Assembly (NCBI RefSeq): GCF_910592395.1
Contig: NC_088310.1
Coordinates: forward strand, 14,827,501-14,891,500
DNA length: 64,000 nt
Direction: 5' to 3'
DNA from: Lineus longissimus
Lineage: Eukaryota > Nemertea > Pilidiophora > Heteronemertea > Lineidae
The notes beneath the pieces were generated by a model. The model made no database searches. It saw only the letters and a list, made by a program, of their open reading frames with translations, and was not told the origin of the DNA. The position numbers were made by a program, and so were the translations under genes. Of the stretch, positions 23,590 through 34,239 are shown piece after piece (position 1 is the stretch's first letter; each line of letters opens with the position of its first letter).

Positions 23590-24900
23590 CGGGGGCGGCC
23601 TAGGGAGTCGAGACTGACTCCATCAGGCGATCCGACTGTGCCTGAGCACCCATGGTGTCAGGCAGGGAGTCATGGAACAAGAAAGGGCCACTCAATGGAG
23701 CGGTCCTTAATGCCCCCCGCAGAAACGGGGACCTGACCGTGCTTAACCCCCCGATGAGCAGGTCACGGCGTTTTAGCACGCCGTTAGCCGCCTGCTTAGC
23801 AGTCAGATCACTGGCATGCTGCAGGGACTGCTGGAGGGACATCGCGAGAACGCGCTGTTCCTCCGAGGCATCCGCAGCTAAAGACCTGGTAAGAGCACAC
23901 AGAGTCAGGTCGGCGTAAGATAACACCGCCTGGGTCTCCTTAGCCAGGGCCTCGTCATTCTTCGCATCCTTTAAGGCCGAAGAAGAGAGGACTTTAGGGG
24001 GTACCAAACCTGAAAGTTGGATGTCGTCCTTGAGGGGCGTCAATGAAACCGGGTCGGTTCCCGACGCTGAGACCCGATAATAATCGGGTCTATAGGACAG
24101 GCATGGAGGGGAAGCGGTCGTGAATCGCTTCCGAGCCTGAGTCCAGGCACCTGGCCCCGTAGACCGGAGCGTCGAGACCAAGGTGTGCTGGTGACCCCCG
24201 CAAGAAGGCGCTGTATCCCTGAGAGCCGTATCCAACCATGTGTAGGCTCTAATCAGGGCCAGAGACGCGGGCAATTCTTGAAAAGCCCGGTCAGGGACTC
24301 CTGCTCGGAGGCGTCGCCGAATAAGTCGAACGGCACCTTACCGAGGGCGGGGTTGACCGTCGGGAGAGGACAAGTGTCTTGCGGCACAAATTGTCGAACA
24401 AGAGCGCGCAAGTCGCGCATACCCGCGACAATGGCGGAGTCCTCACTCCCGGAGGGGTAGTCAGCCTGAGAGGCCGAAAAAGACTGTGAGTCGCTAAACT
24501 CACAGTCCATTGGCTGATGACCCAAGCCACCGGCCTCTCGGCAGGGCGAGTCGAGGACCTGTCATGGAGGTTGGAAGCCTCCATGCGGTCCGTCAGACTC
24601 CTGAGCAACTGCCGTTGCTCCTCCGTGAGAGAGGAAGCAAGAGGCTGAGGCTCAGAGCTCAAATCGGACTCCCGTGGGGCAGACACAGGAGGGGGGGAGG
24701 GGGGCATGCCTGATCGGCAGCCACACCCGTCAACCCCGACATACCCGACAGAGCAGGGTGGGGTCGGACCGGGGAAATGGACGGTCTGATGGCACCCATA
24801 ACGGGGGGGGGGGGGGGGGCACCAGGAATAGAGGTCGATCACCGACCCCCTGCCCACACCGGGCAGGACACCTCCGGGTGTGGTGAACGGCGGCAAAGAC
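23590..24900 (-). pseudogene. DIRS 1 Gag-like protein
   Basis: Open stretches at 24896-24291, 24525-24253 and 24274-23600 join by frameshifts into one Gag-like protein with an acidic N-terminal third and a helical core (LAKETQAVLSYADLTLCALT). Position directly upstream of the RT on the same strand supports Gag. A long G run at 24798-24816 breaks one frame. No zinc knuckle was seen. Confidence 0.65.
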
Positions 24901-25737
24901 GGTGGGGGGGAACCGGTCTTGCCCCGCCAGGGGGCGACCGAAGAGACGACCGACTCACAGAGTGAGGGTCGGACCCCCAGAGCCCCGTGGACCTCGCCGC
25001 TTAGAGGACCTCGCCCTTTGAGGGCCGCGCCCCTCCTCTCACCTTCTTCGCCTTCTTGCCGGCGGTGCCGGGAGAAGAGGAAGGCATCCCGGGGGTGGAA
25101 GGGTCCGGCCCAATGGGGGTGGAACTACCCGCACCCCGACACGGGAAGAACCGGGCCGGGGACTATGAATCCTTGATACACCCGTAAAAGGACCTCAAAA
25201 ACCCGCCCTGAACAGCAGGAGGTCCAGAACAAAGGGTGGAACACCCAAAGAAGTAAGAAAAGACGGCAATAAAGATGTCATTACGCCGATTTTCTATCGG
25301 AAAAACCACAAAAGTTATAAAAACGAACGGGTCACGTGACCAACAGCCCGGGAGAACGGAGAAAAAATTTCTTGGAGACGGCAGAAAAAGCACGCTCCAA
25401 AAGCAGAAATCGAGGGGGGATTGTAAAAGAACGATCTCACCCGTCTCCTAGAATCAATAAGCGTCCCGAAGGTGTCCCGGGGTGTCCTTCTTTAGTGTGG
25501 AATCCGCCAAAATTGGGCGAAAACGACGTAAGAAAACTCGGTACAGTGTGTTGCAGTGTGCCGAGGAAGAAGTACTAGTGATGGCGGCTCACACGAGGCA
25601 GAGGCTGTATAGGGGTGCCGCCTATGTGTAGTTAAGCAAACTAGCTAAGAGATTTCTATTATAAATAGATTATTTCATCCTCGGGTGTGTCCGAAAGGAG
25701 TACACATGCAAAAGTCTGACCTGGGTAGAGTATGAAC

Positions 25738-26094
25738 GACATAAAATGATAATCGGAACAAGCCCGTTTTCAAAAGGAACCGTCCTCTAGTCACCCCCAA
25801 TGTACATACCAAAAATTAAATTGATTGTCAAAGCCTTTCTCCTAGAAATCGACGGAAACCAAGTAGCAGACGCCCGCCCGCCCACCCGGACGGACGGCGC
25901 CCGTGACGACAATACCCCTCTAGCCCATTTGGGCTGAGGGGTAAAAAGTGAAAACCTAGAAAGTGTGATATCTTGCTCCTTAGGGATTCATATTCGATAA
26001 AATTGTTATTGTAGGTACTCCCAGCAAGGATACATTACATGTTATAAAGGTTTTTGATTTGACCTACTTTTCAAGGTCCATTGTCAATTAAGTC
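25738..26094 (+). repeat. Right remainder of the satellite and ~300-bp repeat
   Basis: 25750-25880 is the satellite unit continuing after the DIRS insertion. 25895-25945 has a GC-rich piece and a palindrome 'cccctctagcccatttgggc'. 25948-26094 is half of a ~300-bp unit. Confidence 0.75.
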
Positions 26095-26788
26095 GTTACC
26101 TAAATACCGGTGAGCACAATGGCTACTGGCCTTTTTATTTAGAAAAGGTGTTTTTGTGGTCATTTGTCCGTTTATTTCGTGGATATTTTGGTTGGTGTCT
26201 GTTTGCTCGATAACTACATTTAAAATCAGATAAAAGGTTTTTAAGGTATTTGATATGAATTTATATTACTATTTGTCAAGTGAGATTGACTGTTGAACAG
26301 TCAAACAGTCAACAGTTGAACAGTGGGAATGACGAATATATTTCAGCATTGCTGAGAGTATATTAACTTCATGAATTAGAACCTTTCCCTTTGAGAATGC
26401 CGAATTGTAAAATAGAACGTGATTGAGAAATTAGTGCACGCTTTATAAGTTCATTGCAATTAATTTCTTATTTTTGAGGATAATTTCGACGTGTTCTATT
26501 GCGTCATAGATTTTCGTAAGGCGGTAAATTTGAATCGAAGGGCTGAAAGCTAAATATTGAAATGACTACGGTAGCGTTTTGGTCTGTAAGATTGCTTTTA
26601 TGACAACTATAATGACAACTATACCTTCGTCATCCCCATATTCTAAATTAATTATCCAATCGTTTGCAAGAGAAGACCAAGTCCATAAAGGTGTTTTTGT
26701 TGACAATTAACATGCTGAAATCTCGCTGTTTACATTTTCTGGTTCATCCACCGTTTTGTATGTCATGTGACCTCGAGCTTTTCGTGGG
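26095..26788. other. No recognisable gene
   Basis: AT-rich with no open frame of note. A small self-complementary patch lies at 26290-26325 (repeated 'gttgaacagt'). Confidence 0.5.
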
Positions 26789-26796
26789 TTAGTTTA

Positions 26797-27705
26797 AGGA
26801 AGAGGCTAATTGCCCAAAGCGCCAGGGACCTTCATTAATATTCATGTATTAATCATAGATCATGTGATCCTACGTCACCGGCGGGAATTTCAACATAGAA
26901 GCAGGAAAACAGTTATGACTGTGGGGTGTTCTGCCTTGCCTTTGCGACATCAATACTGCATGGTAGAGATCCCGAGCATATATTATATACCAGCAATTCT
27001 ACTGTTTTTTAGACATCACTTGCAACAGAGTCTTGCAAGCAGAAAGTTTGTGCCCTTCCCAGCATGCAATGTTCCTTGTAAGAAACGCATGACCAGGCGA
27101 ACAATTGTCTACAAAGTTCAGTGGATTTCTGACCCTGGATTGCATTCAAGAATATAATTTACTGTTGTTTTTCTTCAAGTTACAACAGGTCTTGTACCCC
27201 AATTGGCCTTCAGTAACCCCGATGTGAAAATGGGTATCAAACTTAAGGTCCCCAACACCTTTCACCTCCCAGTTACAAGGTCTTGAGTTCTGGATACCTT
27301 ACCACACCCAGATTAGGAGTCGAAGATTATTCCCTGTGATTGGGCAAACCCCAAACTCCCCAAACTCTCCCATGATATAAGAATTAAACCCATATTTTAC
27401 CCTGCGATTGCGAACAAAGTACTAAGATGACCTGCCAATCTTTTCACAATAAAATTTCAAAAACATTGGCTACCCCCAAACTTTTGAACATAAACAACTA
27501 CTTGAGTATACTATAGTACGTAATCCATGTAGATTTCTAAAAATAGCAGTTACAGGAACCATGTGACATTGTGGATGTAAACAAATGGCACGTGATCTCA
27601 TTGGCACATGATGGTACATGACACATGATCGCATAATAGTCAATTTGACGTCATACATGAATATTAATGAAGGTCCCTGGCGCTTTGAGGAATTAGCCTC
27701 TACTG
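26797..27705. mobile_element. hAT-like non-autonomous element (909 bp)
   Basis: Ends of about 50 bases are inverted copies (AGAGGCTAATT, CAAAGCGCCAGGGACC, TTCATTAATATTCATG). Flanks are TTAGTTTA (26789-26796) and TTAGTTCA (27706-27713), an 8-bp duplication with one change. The right terminus starts CAG, typical of hAT. No transposase frame lies inside. Confidence 0.72.
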
Positions 27706-27821
27706 TTAGTTCAATAACTGGCGAATGGTGATGTACTTGAAGTATGTCAAGCTATAAAACAGTCCCTAAGTTTCAGTGGCCTGTGGTCTAACCAATCCAA
27801 TTGTGAACCGGATGCCGATAG

Positions 27822-28076
27822 GCTTGTAGTTGTAAAGATTATGTCAAGCAGCTAGAATGCAAAAAACTGCCCATCTACCAATCAATGGTGGAGCTACTGG
27901 AGCAACTGGAGGAGTACAGAATCCCCCCGTCGGGATTCCAATGCATCCTAAAAACATCGCAACACTACACTAAGGAGGATTATTACCCCGATTATTACCC
28001 CGTGAGCACATTGAGTTGGTGTATTAGGAAAGTGAAGTGTTTTTTTCAGACAACCCCGGGGGAGCTGGTGTCATAG
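27822..28076 (+). other. Unrecognised 85-codon open frame
   Basis: Open between a stop at 27819-27821 and one at 28074-28076. It reads KKLPIYQSMVELLEQLEEYR, then a Tyr/Asp-rich DYYPDYYPV stretch. No known domain was recognised. It might be an exon fragment or chance; the first in-frame ATG is at 27885. Confidence 0.2.
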
Positions 28077-28309
28077 CTGACTGGGTTTAGTTGACATCGT
28101 GAAAGTGTTATTGGTCTGTAATGCCTGCTGTACACGTTATCTTTTTCTACCCACATAAAAAGTTACATTGTTATTACTCAAAGCGTTCTCGTTAAAATGA
28201 GTGGAAACGAAAAGTTTACAGACGGCTAATGGATGCACAGACGGACGCAGACAAAGGGACATCGGTAAAACATAATGCCTCCGCAATGCATTACGAATTG
28301 GTAGGGGCA

Positions 28310-29605
28310 TAAAAATGAATTTGATCAGAAAAATGGTTCTCCTCGCAATTGACGGAAACCGATGTCAAGCACGCCGCCCTGGTGGCCATAATGACAATCA
28401 GAACAAGCCCGTTTTCGAAAAAAATCTTCTTCAAGTCACCCCCAATGCAAATACCAAAAATAAATTTGATCGGACGAACGGTTCTCCTCGAAATTGATGG
28501 AAACTGATTTCAAGCACGCCGCCTGGTGGCCATATTGACAATCTGAATAAGCCGGTTCTCGAAAGGAACCTTCCTCTAGTCATCCACAATGTACATAACA
28601 AAAATGAACTTGATCTGACGAACGCTTCTCCTCGAAATTGACGGAAACTGATTTCAAGTACGCCGCCCTGGTGGCCATAATGACAATCAGAACAAGCCCG
28701 TTTTCGAAAGAAATCTTCTTCAAGTCACCCCCAATGCAAATACCAAAAATAAATTTGATCGAACGAACGGTTCTCCTCGAAATTGATGGAAACTGATTTC
28801 AAGCACGCCGCCTGGTGGCCATATTGACAATCTGAATGAGCCGGTTCTCGAAAGGAACCTTCCTCTAGTCATCCACAATGTACATAACAAAAATGAACTT
28901 GATCTGACGAACGCTTCTCCTCGAAATTGACGGAAACCGATTTCAAGCACGCCGCCCTGGTGGCCATAATGACAATCAGAACAAGCCCGTTTTCGAAAGA
29001 AATCTTCTTCAAGTCACCCCCAATGCAAATACCAAAAATAAATTTGATCAGACGAACGGTTCTCCTCGAAATTGATGGAAACTGATTTCAAGCACGCCGC
29101 CTGGGGGCCATATTGACAATCTGAATAAGCCGGTTCTCGAAAGGAACCTTCCTCTAGTCACCCACAACGTACATAACAAAAATGAACTTGATCTGACGAA
29201 CGGTTCTCCTCGAAATTGATGGAAACTGATTTCAAGCACGTCGCCCTGATGGCCATATTGACAATCGGGACGAGCCTGTTTTCGAAAGGAACCTTCCTCT
29301 AGTCACCCCCAACGTAATGGAAACTGATTTCAAGCACGTTGCCCTGATGGCCATATTGACAATCGGGACGAGCCTGTTTTCGAAAGGAACCTTCCTCTAG
29401 TCACCCCCAACGTACATACCAAAAATGAATTTGATCGGACAAACTGATTTCCTCGAAATTGACGGAAACCAATTTCAAGCACGGCGCCCTGGAGGCCATA
29501 ATGAGAATCAGAACGAGCCCGCTTTCGAAAGGAACCTTCCTCTATCACTCCCAACGTACATACCAAAAACGAATTTGATCGGACTACAGTTCTCTCCTTT
29601 ACGCA
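28310..29605 (+). repeat. ~147-bp satellite array with dimeric higher-order structure
   Basis: About eight to nine units. Type A ('aaataaatttgatcggacg', 'ccaatgcaaatacc') and type B ('aaatgaacttgatctgacg', 'ccacaatgtacataac') alternate from about 28440 to 29180, giving a dimer of about 294 bases. Minus-strand frames through it (for example 28720-28950) repeat the same peptide and are artefacts of the repeat, not genes. Confidence 0.85.
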
Positions 29606-30069
29606 TTGGCGGGGGCATAAAAACGGACACAAATGATACAAAACTGGATTCTTTCGACTTTGGTGCAAGATACTCTTGCAAATTGGGCCTACAACACGAC
29701 TTCTCCTTACACATGTTTCCATTGAGGGAGTTAGTATGTATCGAGTGAAATGGCCTGATATTGTCAGGATGGTGCAAGATATATAACAGACTTGAAACAA
29801 TCTGCCAGGGATCAAAATCAGGAGATACAGGGAATGAAACAAAAAATGAAGAAATGTATCGTGGATTTCATGCAACCAGGGAGGATCTTAAAGGCCTACG
29901 CAATTCGTTAAAAATATTGAATTTGTCATTGAATTTTCAAATGTCCAATTGCAAAAATACATTCTAAATATCAATTTCAGCATTGCCGTTGTGCAGACTG
30001 ATATACAAATACTATGAATACTAAGTTTAAAGAAATTTGTATTCACAATAACTGCACTACGGCATTTAT

Positions 30070-31290
30070 TGCACTTTTTACCTATTTTAGTTTTGGCCTC
30101 CTGGTGGCCAAGTTGAGAACCAGATCAGATCGAAATTCGGTGTCCGAGGTAACATGACATAGGGAGTCATGTGTACCAAATTTCAAGTTCATAGCTTTAG
30201 TGGTTCAGAAACGTGCCACAGTTTAAACTCAAATGACCAGTTTATGCCATTTGACCTCTGTGACCTTGAAAATTAGGTCAAATCAAAATCCTGTCTGATA
30301 TGTGATGTATCCTTACTAGGAGAACCTACCATAAAAATTTTAACGAAAACGAGTCACTCATAAGAAGATAACACACTTGGTTTCCACTTCTGGCCCCCCG
30401 GTGGCCAAGTAAAGAATCAGATCGGACTGACATTCAATATCAGAGGTCACCTGACTTGGGGGTCCTGTGTACAAAGTTTCAAGTTCATAGCCCCAGCGGT
30501 TAAGAAACGTGCCACTGTTTTTAAAACAGGATACGACGACAGACACAGCGGTGTTGTATAGACTCCCCTACGGTGAGCCAAAAAGAACGTAATGACAAAC
30601 CAAACCAAGGCCTATTAAGGTAGGCAGGCTGAGGGTTAAAACGTCTGCCACTAAACTTAAGGGATCGAAATACGGGATAAGCAATTAGGCCCCCTCCCTG
30701 CAGGCCAAACGGCAAATCATATTGGACCAAATTTCAGTACCTGAGATCACCTGACCAAGGGGTACATGTGTACTTAATTTGTGATCAACAGTCATTGCGG
30801 TTAAGAAACATGCCATAGTGTTACGGCCCGACGCAACCTCTGTGACCTTGAAAAGTACGTCAAAGTAAAAACCTGTGCGACATATACTGTACATGTGTAC
30901 AAAATTTGGGATCAATAGTCATTGCAGTTTAGAAACGTTACATCCTAACAGCCAATTTACGCCATTTGACCTCTGTGACCTTGAAAAGTAGGTCAAATCA
31001 AAAACCCGTAGGATATGTGATGTAACCTTGCTAGGAGTACCTACCACAAAATTTTTACTGAAAACGGATCATCAATAAGAGATATATCACACTTTTTACG
31101 GTTTGGCCCCCTGGTGGCCAAGTCATGAACCAGACCGGAAATGCAGTGTCAGAGTACCTCTGACCTAGGGGGTCAGGTGTACAAAGTTTCAAGTTCATAG
31201 CACTAGCGGTTAAGAAACGTGCCACAGGATACGAGGATGACGACGGACACAGGGCTATTGTATAGACTCCCCTAACGGTGAGCCAAAAAG
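30070..31290 (-). repeat. ~300-bp repeat family, minus orientation, block 1
   Basis: Inverted relative to 18848-19690. Two terminal copies end at about 30585 and 31282 with 'cggtgagccaaaaag'. The area between 30620 and 30720 has a 'cctattaaggtaggcaggc' palindrome like that near 19680. Non-coding. Confidence 0.78.
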
Positions 31291-31469
31291 CAAGGGAAAA
31301 AGGCATGATTAAGAGTCGATACTCTATACGTTGATGGTCAGATCCAAAGAGGAGCAGGTATTGGTCCAATAGGTGAAATGGCCCTAAGAAATAGGACAAC
31401 GCAGGAGGTTACGACAACATTTATACTGTGAATACTGACGATGACTCTTCTCTTGAGTCTAACTATTTT

Positions 31470-32088
31470 GGCACCAACTAAAACCACTTATCACTTACCG
31501 GCCACTTACCACTTACCAGGCACCTTCGTTCCAGCCCATGTTCCCTGTTTTCTCTTTACCCATGTAGGTTGGTTCCAGGTCTCACGACAGACGGCAGCAC
31601 CATTCAGGTAGGCGGTTCCAGACAAGAACCCAAGCGTTACCAGTGACATTGCCAAAGTGTCTTGTCCAAGGAACAAAATGTTACCAGTGGCATTGCCAAA
31701 GTGTCTTGTACAAGGACCGAAACATCACCATTGGCATTGCCAAAGTGCCTAGTCCAAGGAAGAAACATCACCAGTGGCATAAAGTGCCTTGTCAAAGGAT
31801 CAAAAACAAGTGGCATTGCTAAGTACACAGCCACAGCAGCAGTGGCGCCACCTTGTGGGAATAGTAAGAGGTAGTCAAAAAGCCTGATGTTCATGAAATT
31901 AGCATAAATCACTTAAATTATACTGTCTGGAACCGCCTACCTGAACGGTGCTGCCATCTGTCGTGAGACCTGGAACCAACCTACATGGGTGAGGAGAAAA
32001 CAGGGAACATGGGCTGGAACGAAGGTGCCGGTAAGTGCCTTGTATGTGGTAAGCGGTTGGTAAGTGGTAAGTGGTTTAAGTTGGTACC
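31470..32088. mobile_element. 619-bp TIR element with perfect 9-bp target duplication
   Basis: Starts GGCACCAACTAAAACCACTT and ends in the complement ...GGTTTAAGTTGGTACC. Flanked by AACTATTTT at 31461-31469 and 32089-32097. Arms of about 150 and 230 bases enclose four units of the 48-bp minisatellite (31625-31830). It is the compact relative of the 6.2-kb element at 12025-18194. Confidence 0.85.
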
Positions 32089-32254
32089 AACTATTTTGAC
32101 GCTTAATGTGCGGACTGAAAGGAAAGTTAAAGTGCCCGGACTTCATCGAATATGTCTCTAACTTTGACATACTTGCTTTTCAAGAAACCAAATTAGACGA
32201 TTAAGAATGATGTTAAAATTGATGGTTACACAGTGGTAACACAACCATTACAAC

Positions 32255-33115
32255 TTTATCGAATACGAATCACTAATGAGCGAGATATCACACTTTCTAG
32301 GTTTTCATTTTTTGCCCCCTGGTGTCCAAGTCCAGAAACAGATCAGACCAAAATTCAGTGTCAGACAGAGGTAACCTGACCTAGTGGCTCTTGTGTACTA
32401 AGTTTCAAGCCCATAGCCCTAGCTGTTACGAAACTTGCCACAGTTACGCTCAAACATCCAATTTACGCCATTTGACCTCTATGACCTGGAAAAATACGTC
32501 AAATCGAAAACCTCTATGATATTTTATGTATTCTGGTTGGGAGTACCTACCATAAAAATTTCATCAAAAATAAATCACTAATAAGTGAGATATCACACTT
32601 TTTGTGTTTTCAGTTTTGGTCCCCTGGTGGCCAAGTCAAGAATCAGATCAGACCAAAATTGGCTGTCAGAGGTCATCTGACCTAGGGGGGTCATGTATTA
32701 AAACTTCTAAGCTCATAGCCCTACCAGTTAAGAAACGTGCCACAGTTACACTCAAACTCCAAATTTACACCATTTGACCTCTGTGACCTTGAAAAGTAAG
32801 TCGAATCAAAAACATCTACGATATGTGATATATCCTTGCAAGGAGTACCTACCATAAAAATTTCATCAAAAACAAATCACTAATAAGTGAGAAAGCACAC
32901 TATTTACAATTTCTGTTTTGGCCCCTCGTGGCCAAGTCAAGAATCAGACCGGACCGAAATTCAGTGACAAAGGTCATCTGACCTAGGGGATCATGCATAC
33001 AAAGTTTTGAGTCCATAGCCCTAGCGGTTAAGAAACGTGCTACTGTTTTTGAAATAGGATACGACGGACAATGGACACTGCGGTGTTGAGAGACTCACCG
33101 TAGCGGTGGGCCACA
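32255..33115 (-). repeat. ~300-bp repeat family, minus orientation, block 2
   Basis: Almost three units with a period of 300 ('aaatcactaataagtgag' at 32573 and 32873). The end at 33050-33115 ('aataggatacgacgg' and 'gacactgcggtgttg') is the inverted partner of 18875-18925. Confidence 0.82.
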
Positions 33116-33154
33116 AATTTGCTAGTTAAATCGTTATTCTGCTATGTTTGATTT

Positions 33155-33330
33155 AGTATATAGATTCGTTAATCAATAGCGTTGGAAAATGAGGAATAAA
33201 ATGTGATTTTGCAAATTTTCATCAGCGACTGTCTGACATGTTCACGGATGTGAGACCCAACCTAAAAATTTGGAAAATTATATTTTATTCCTCATTTTTC
33301 GAACGCTATTGATTAACGAATCTACATACT
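33155..33330. mobile_element. Small MITE with ~65-bp inverted arms
   Basis: 'agattcgttaatcaatagcg' and 'aatgaggaataaaat' in the left arm (33161-33205) recur inverted at 33276-33324. The centre is about 60 bases. No clear target duplication or superfamily. Confidence 0.7.
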
Positions 33331-33445
33331 TTATTCATAACGAAAAGGTCTAGGGACCATGTGCTCACCTGTGTCAAAGGACCTTGAAAAGTAGGTAAAA
33401 AAATCTAAAACCCGGAGGATATGTGATGTAGCATTGCTTTAAATA

Positions 33446-34209
33446 CAGTAGAACCTCCCTTACCTCTACATTACAGACACGTCCGGCAAGTCCCGATTTT
33501 TTCTAAGTCATTTCCAATAACAAAAACCTCTGTACGGCGGACACATGTCTACTCCGAATTGCGGACAGGGCGATGGCCAATTTTTGGTCCAATTCCCTCC
33601 CAATTACGGACAGTAGGCAAAAACAATGGTTTCCAACGTGCGCTTGGAGAGTCAAGTAGGCCCGACAGGTGTGATATTTGCGTAATTAATCAACCCATGG
33701 CATTGTGTTTTTGTATCCTAATTAAGCTGCGGCATTTGTTTACTCATCTTTTGAACTAATCACATAGGCCTATTGTGTCAACGGACACTCATAAATCCAC
33801 GCGGTTTTGTCAGTGTTGCGGCGAATATGCGTTAGTAGAGAAATTAGAAAAAATTAATTATTAATCAAAGGTGGCTGATGGACAGAAGTTTTGGTGTTTT
33901 TTCACACATTATGACATGTCGGGGAGATTTTGTAATAAAAAGGGCACCTTTTACTAGAGAGATTATTCTCTCTCTGGGTTCCAAAGTAGCTCACGTCATT
34001 CAAGGCAACATCACAAGCAAATACCGATTAGCCAACAGGTTTAAAGTTTCTACGCTAGATGTCGACACAGAGAAAACCAAGACCTGCAAGGCGGGAACTT
34101 CAAATCCACCTATCGGACGATTTGGCATAACCTCTCTATTGTGGACACCTCTTTATTGTGGACACCTGGGCCCAGTCCCATGGGTGTCCGCAATAGAGAG
34201 GTTGTACTG
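33446..34209. mobile_element. Pogo/Tigger-like non-autonomous element
   Basis: Ends CAGTAGAACCTC (33446) and the complement of CAGTACAACCTC (34209) are flanked by TA (33444-33445, 34210-34211). TIRs of this type with a TA duplication belong to the Tc1/mariner-pogo group. The interior has no recognisable transposase. It interrupts a ~300-bp repeat: 'gatgtagcattgctt' on the left joins 'cctaccat' on the right. Confidence 0.75.
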
Positions 34210-34239
34210 TACCTACCATATTTTTTTCAAATTTTCGGA

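Larger units (their letters stand above)
20129..25737 (-). mobile_element. DIRS retrotransposon 1 (degenerate)
   Basis: The ends are inverted repeats: 20129-20190 starts with GTTCATACCTACCCAGG, and the complement ends at 25737. Minus-strand content is gag, reverse transcriptase/RNase H, a methyltransferase-like region and a tyrosine recombinase, which is the DIRS1-type order. There is no integrase and no direct LTR. Several frameshifts break the genes. The body is GC-rich, unlike the flanks, with G runs at 24798-24816. Confidence 0.9.

Noticed and set aside
24780-24830. Long G run as a possible quadruplex control element
   Set aside because: It lies inside a decayed DIRS gag, and homopolymer length here may be sequencing noise. 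No reason to assign a function.
28720-29239. Minus-strand open frames with repeated EISFHQFRGEPFVRS-like peptides
   Set aside because: They are translations of the ~147-bp satellite. The periodicity follows the DNA repeat, and plus-strand frames repeat in the same way.
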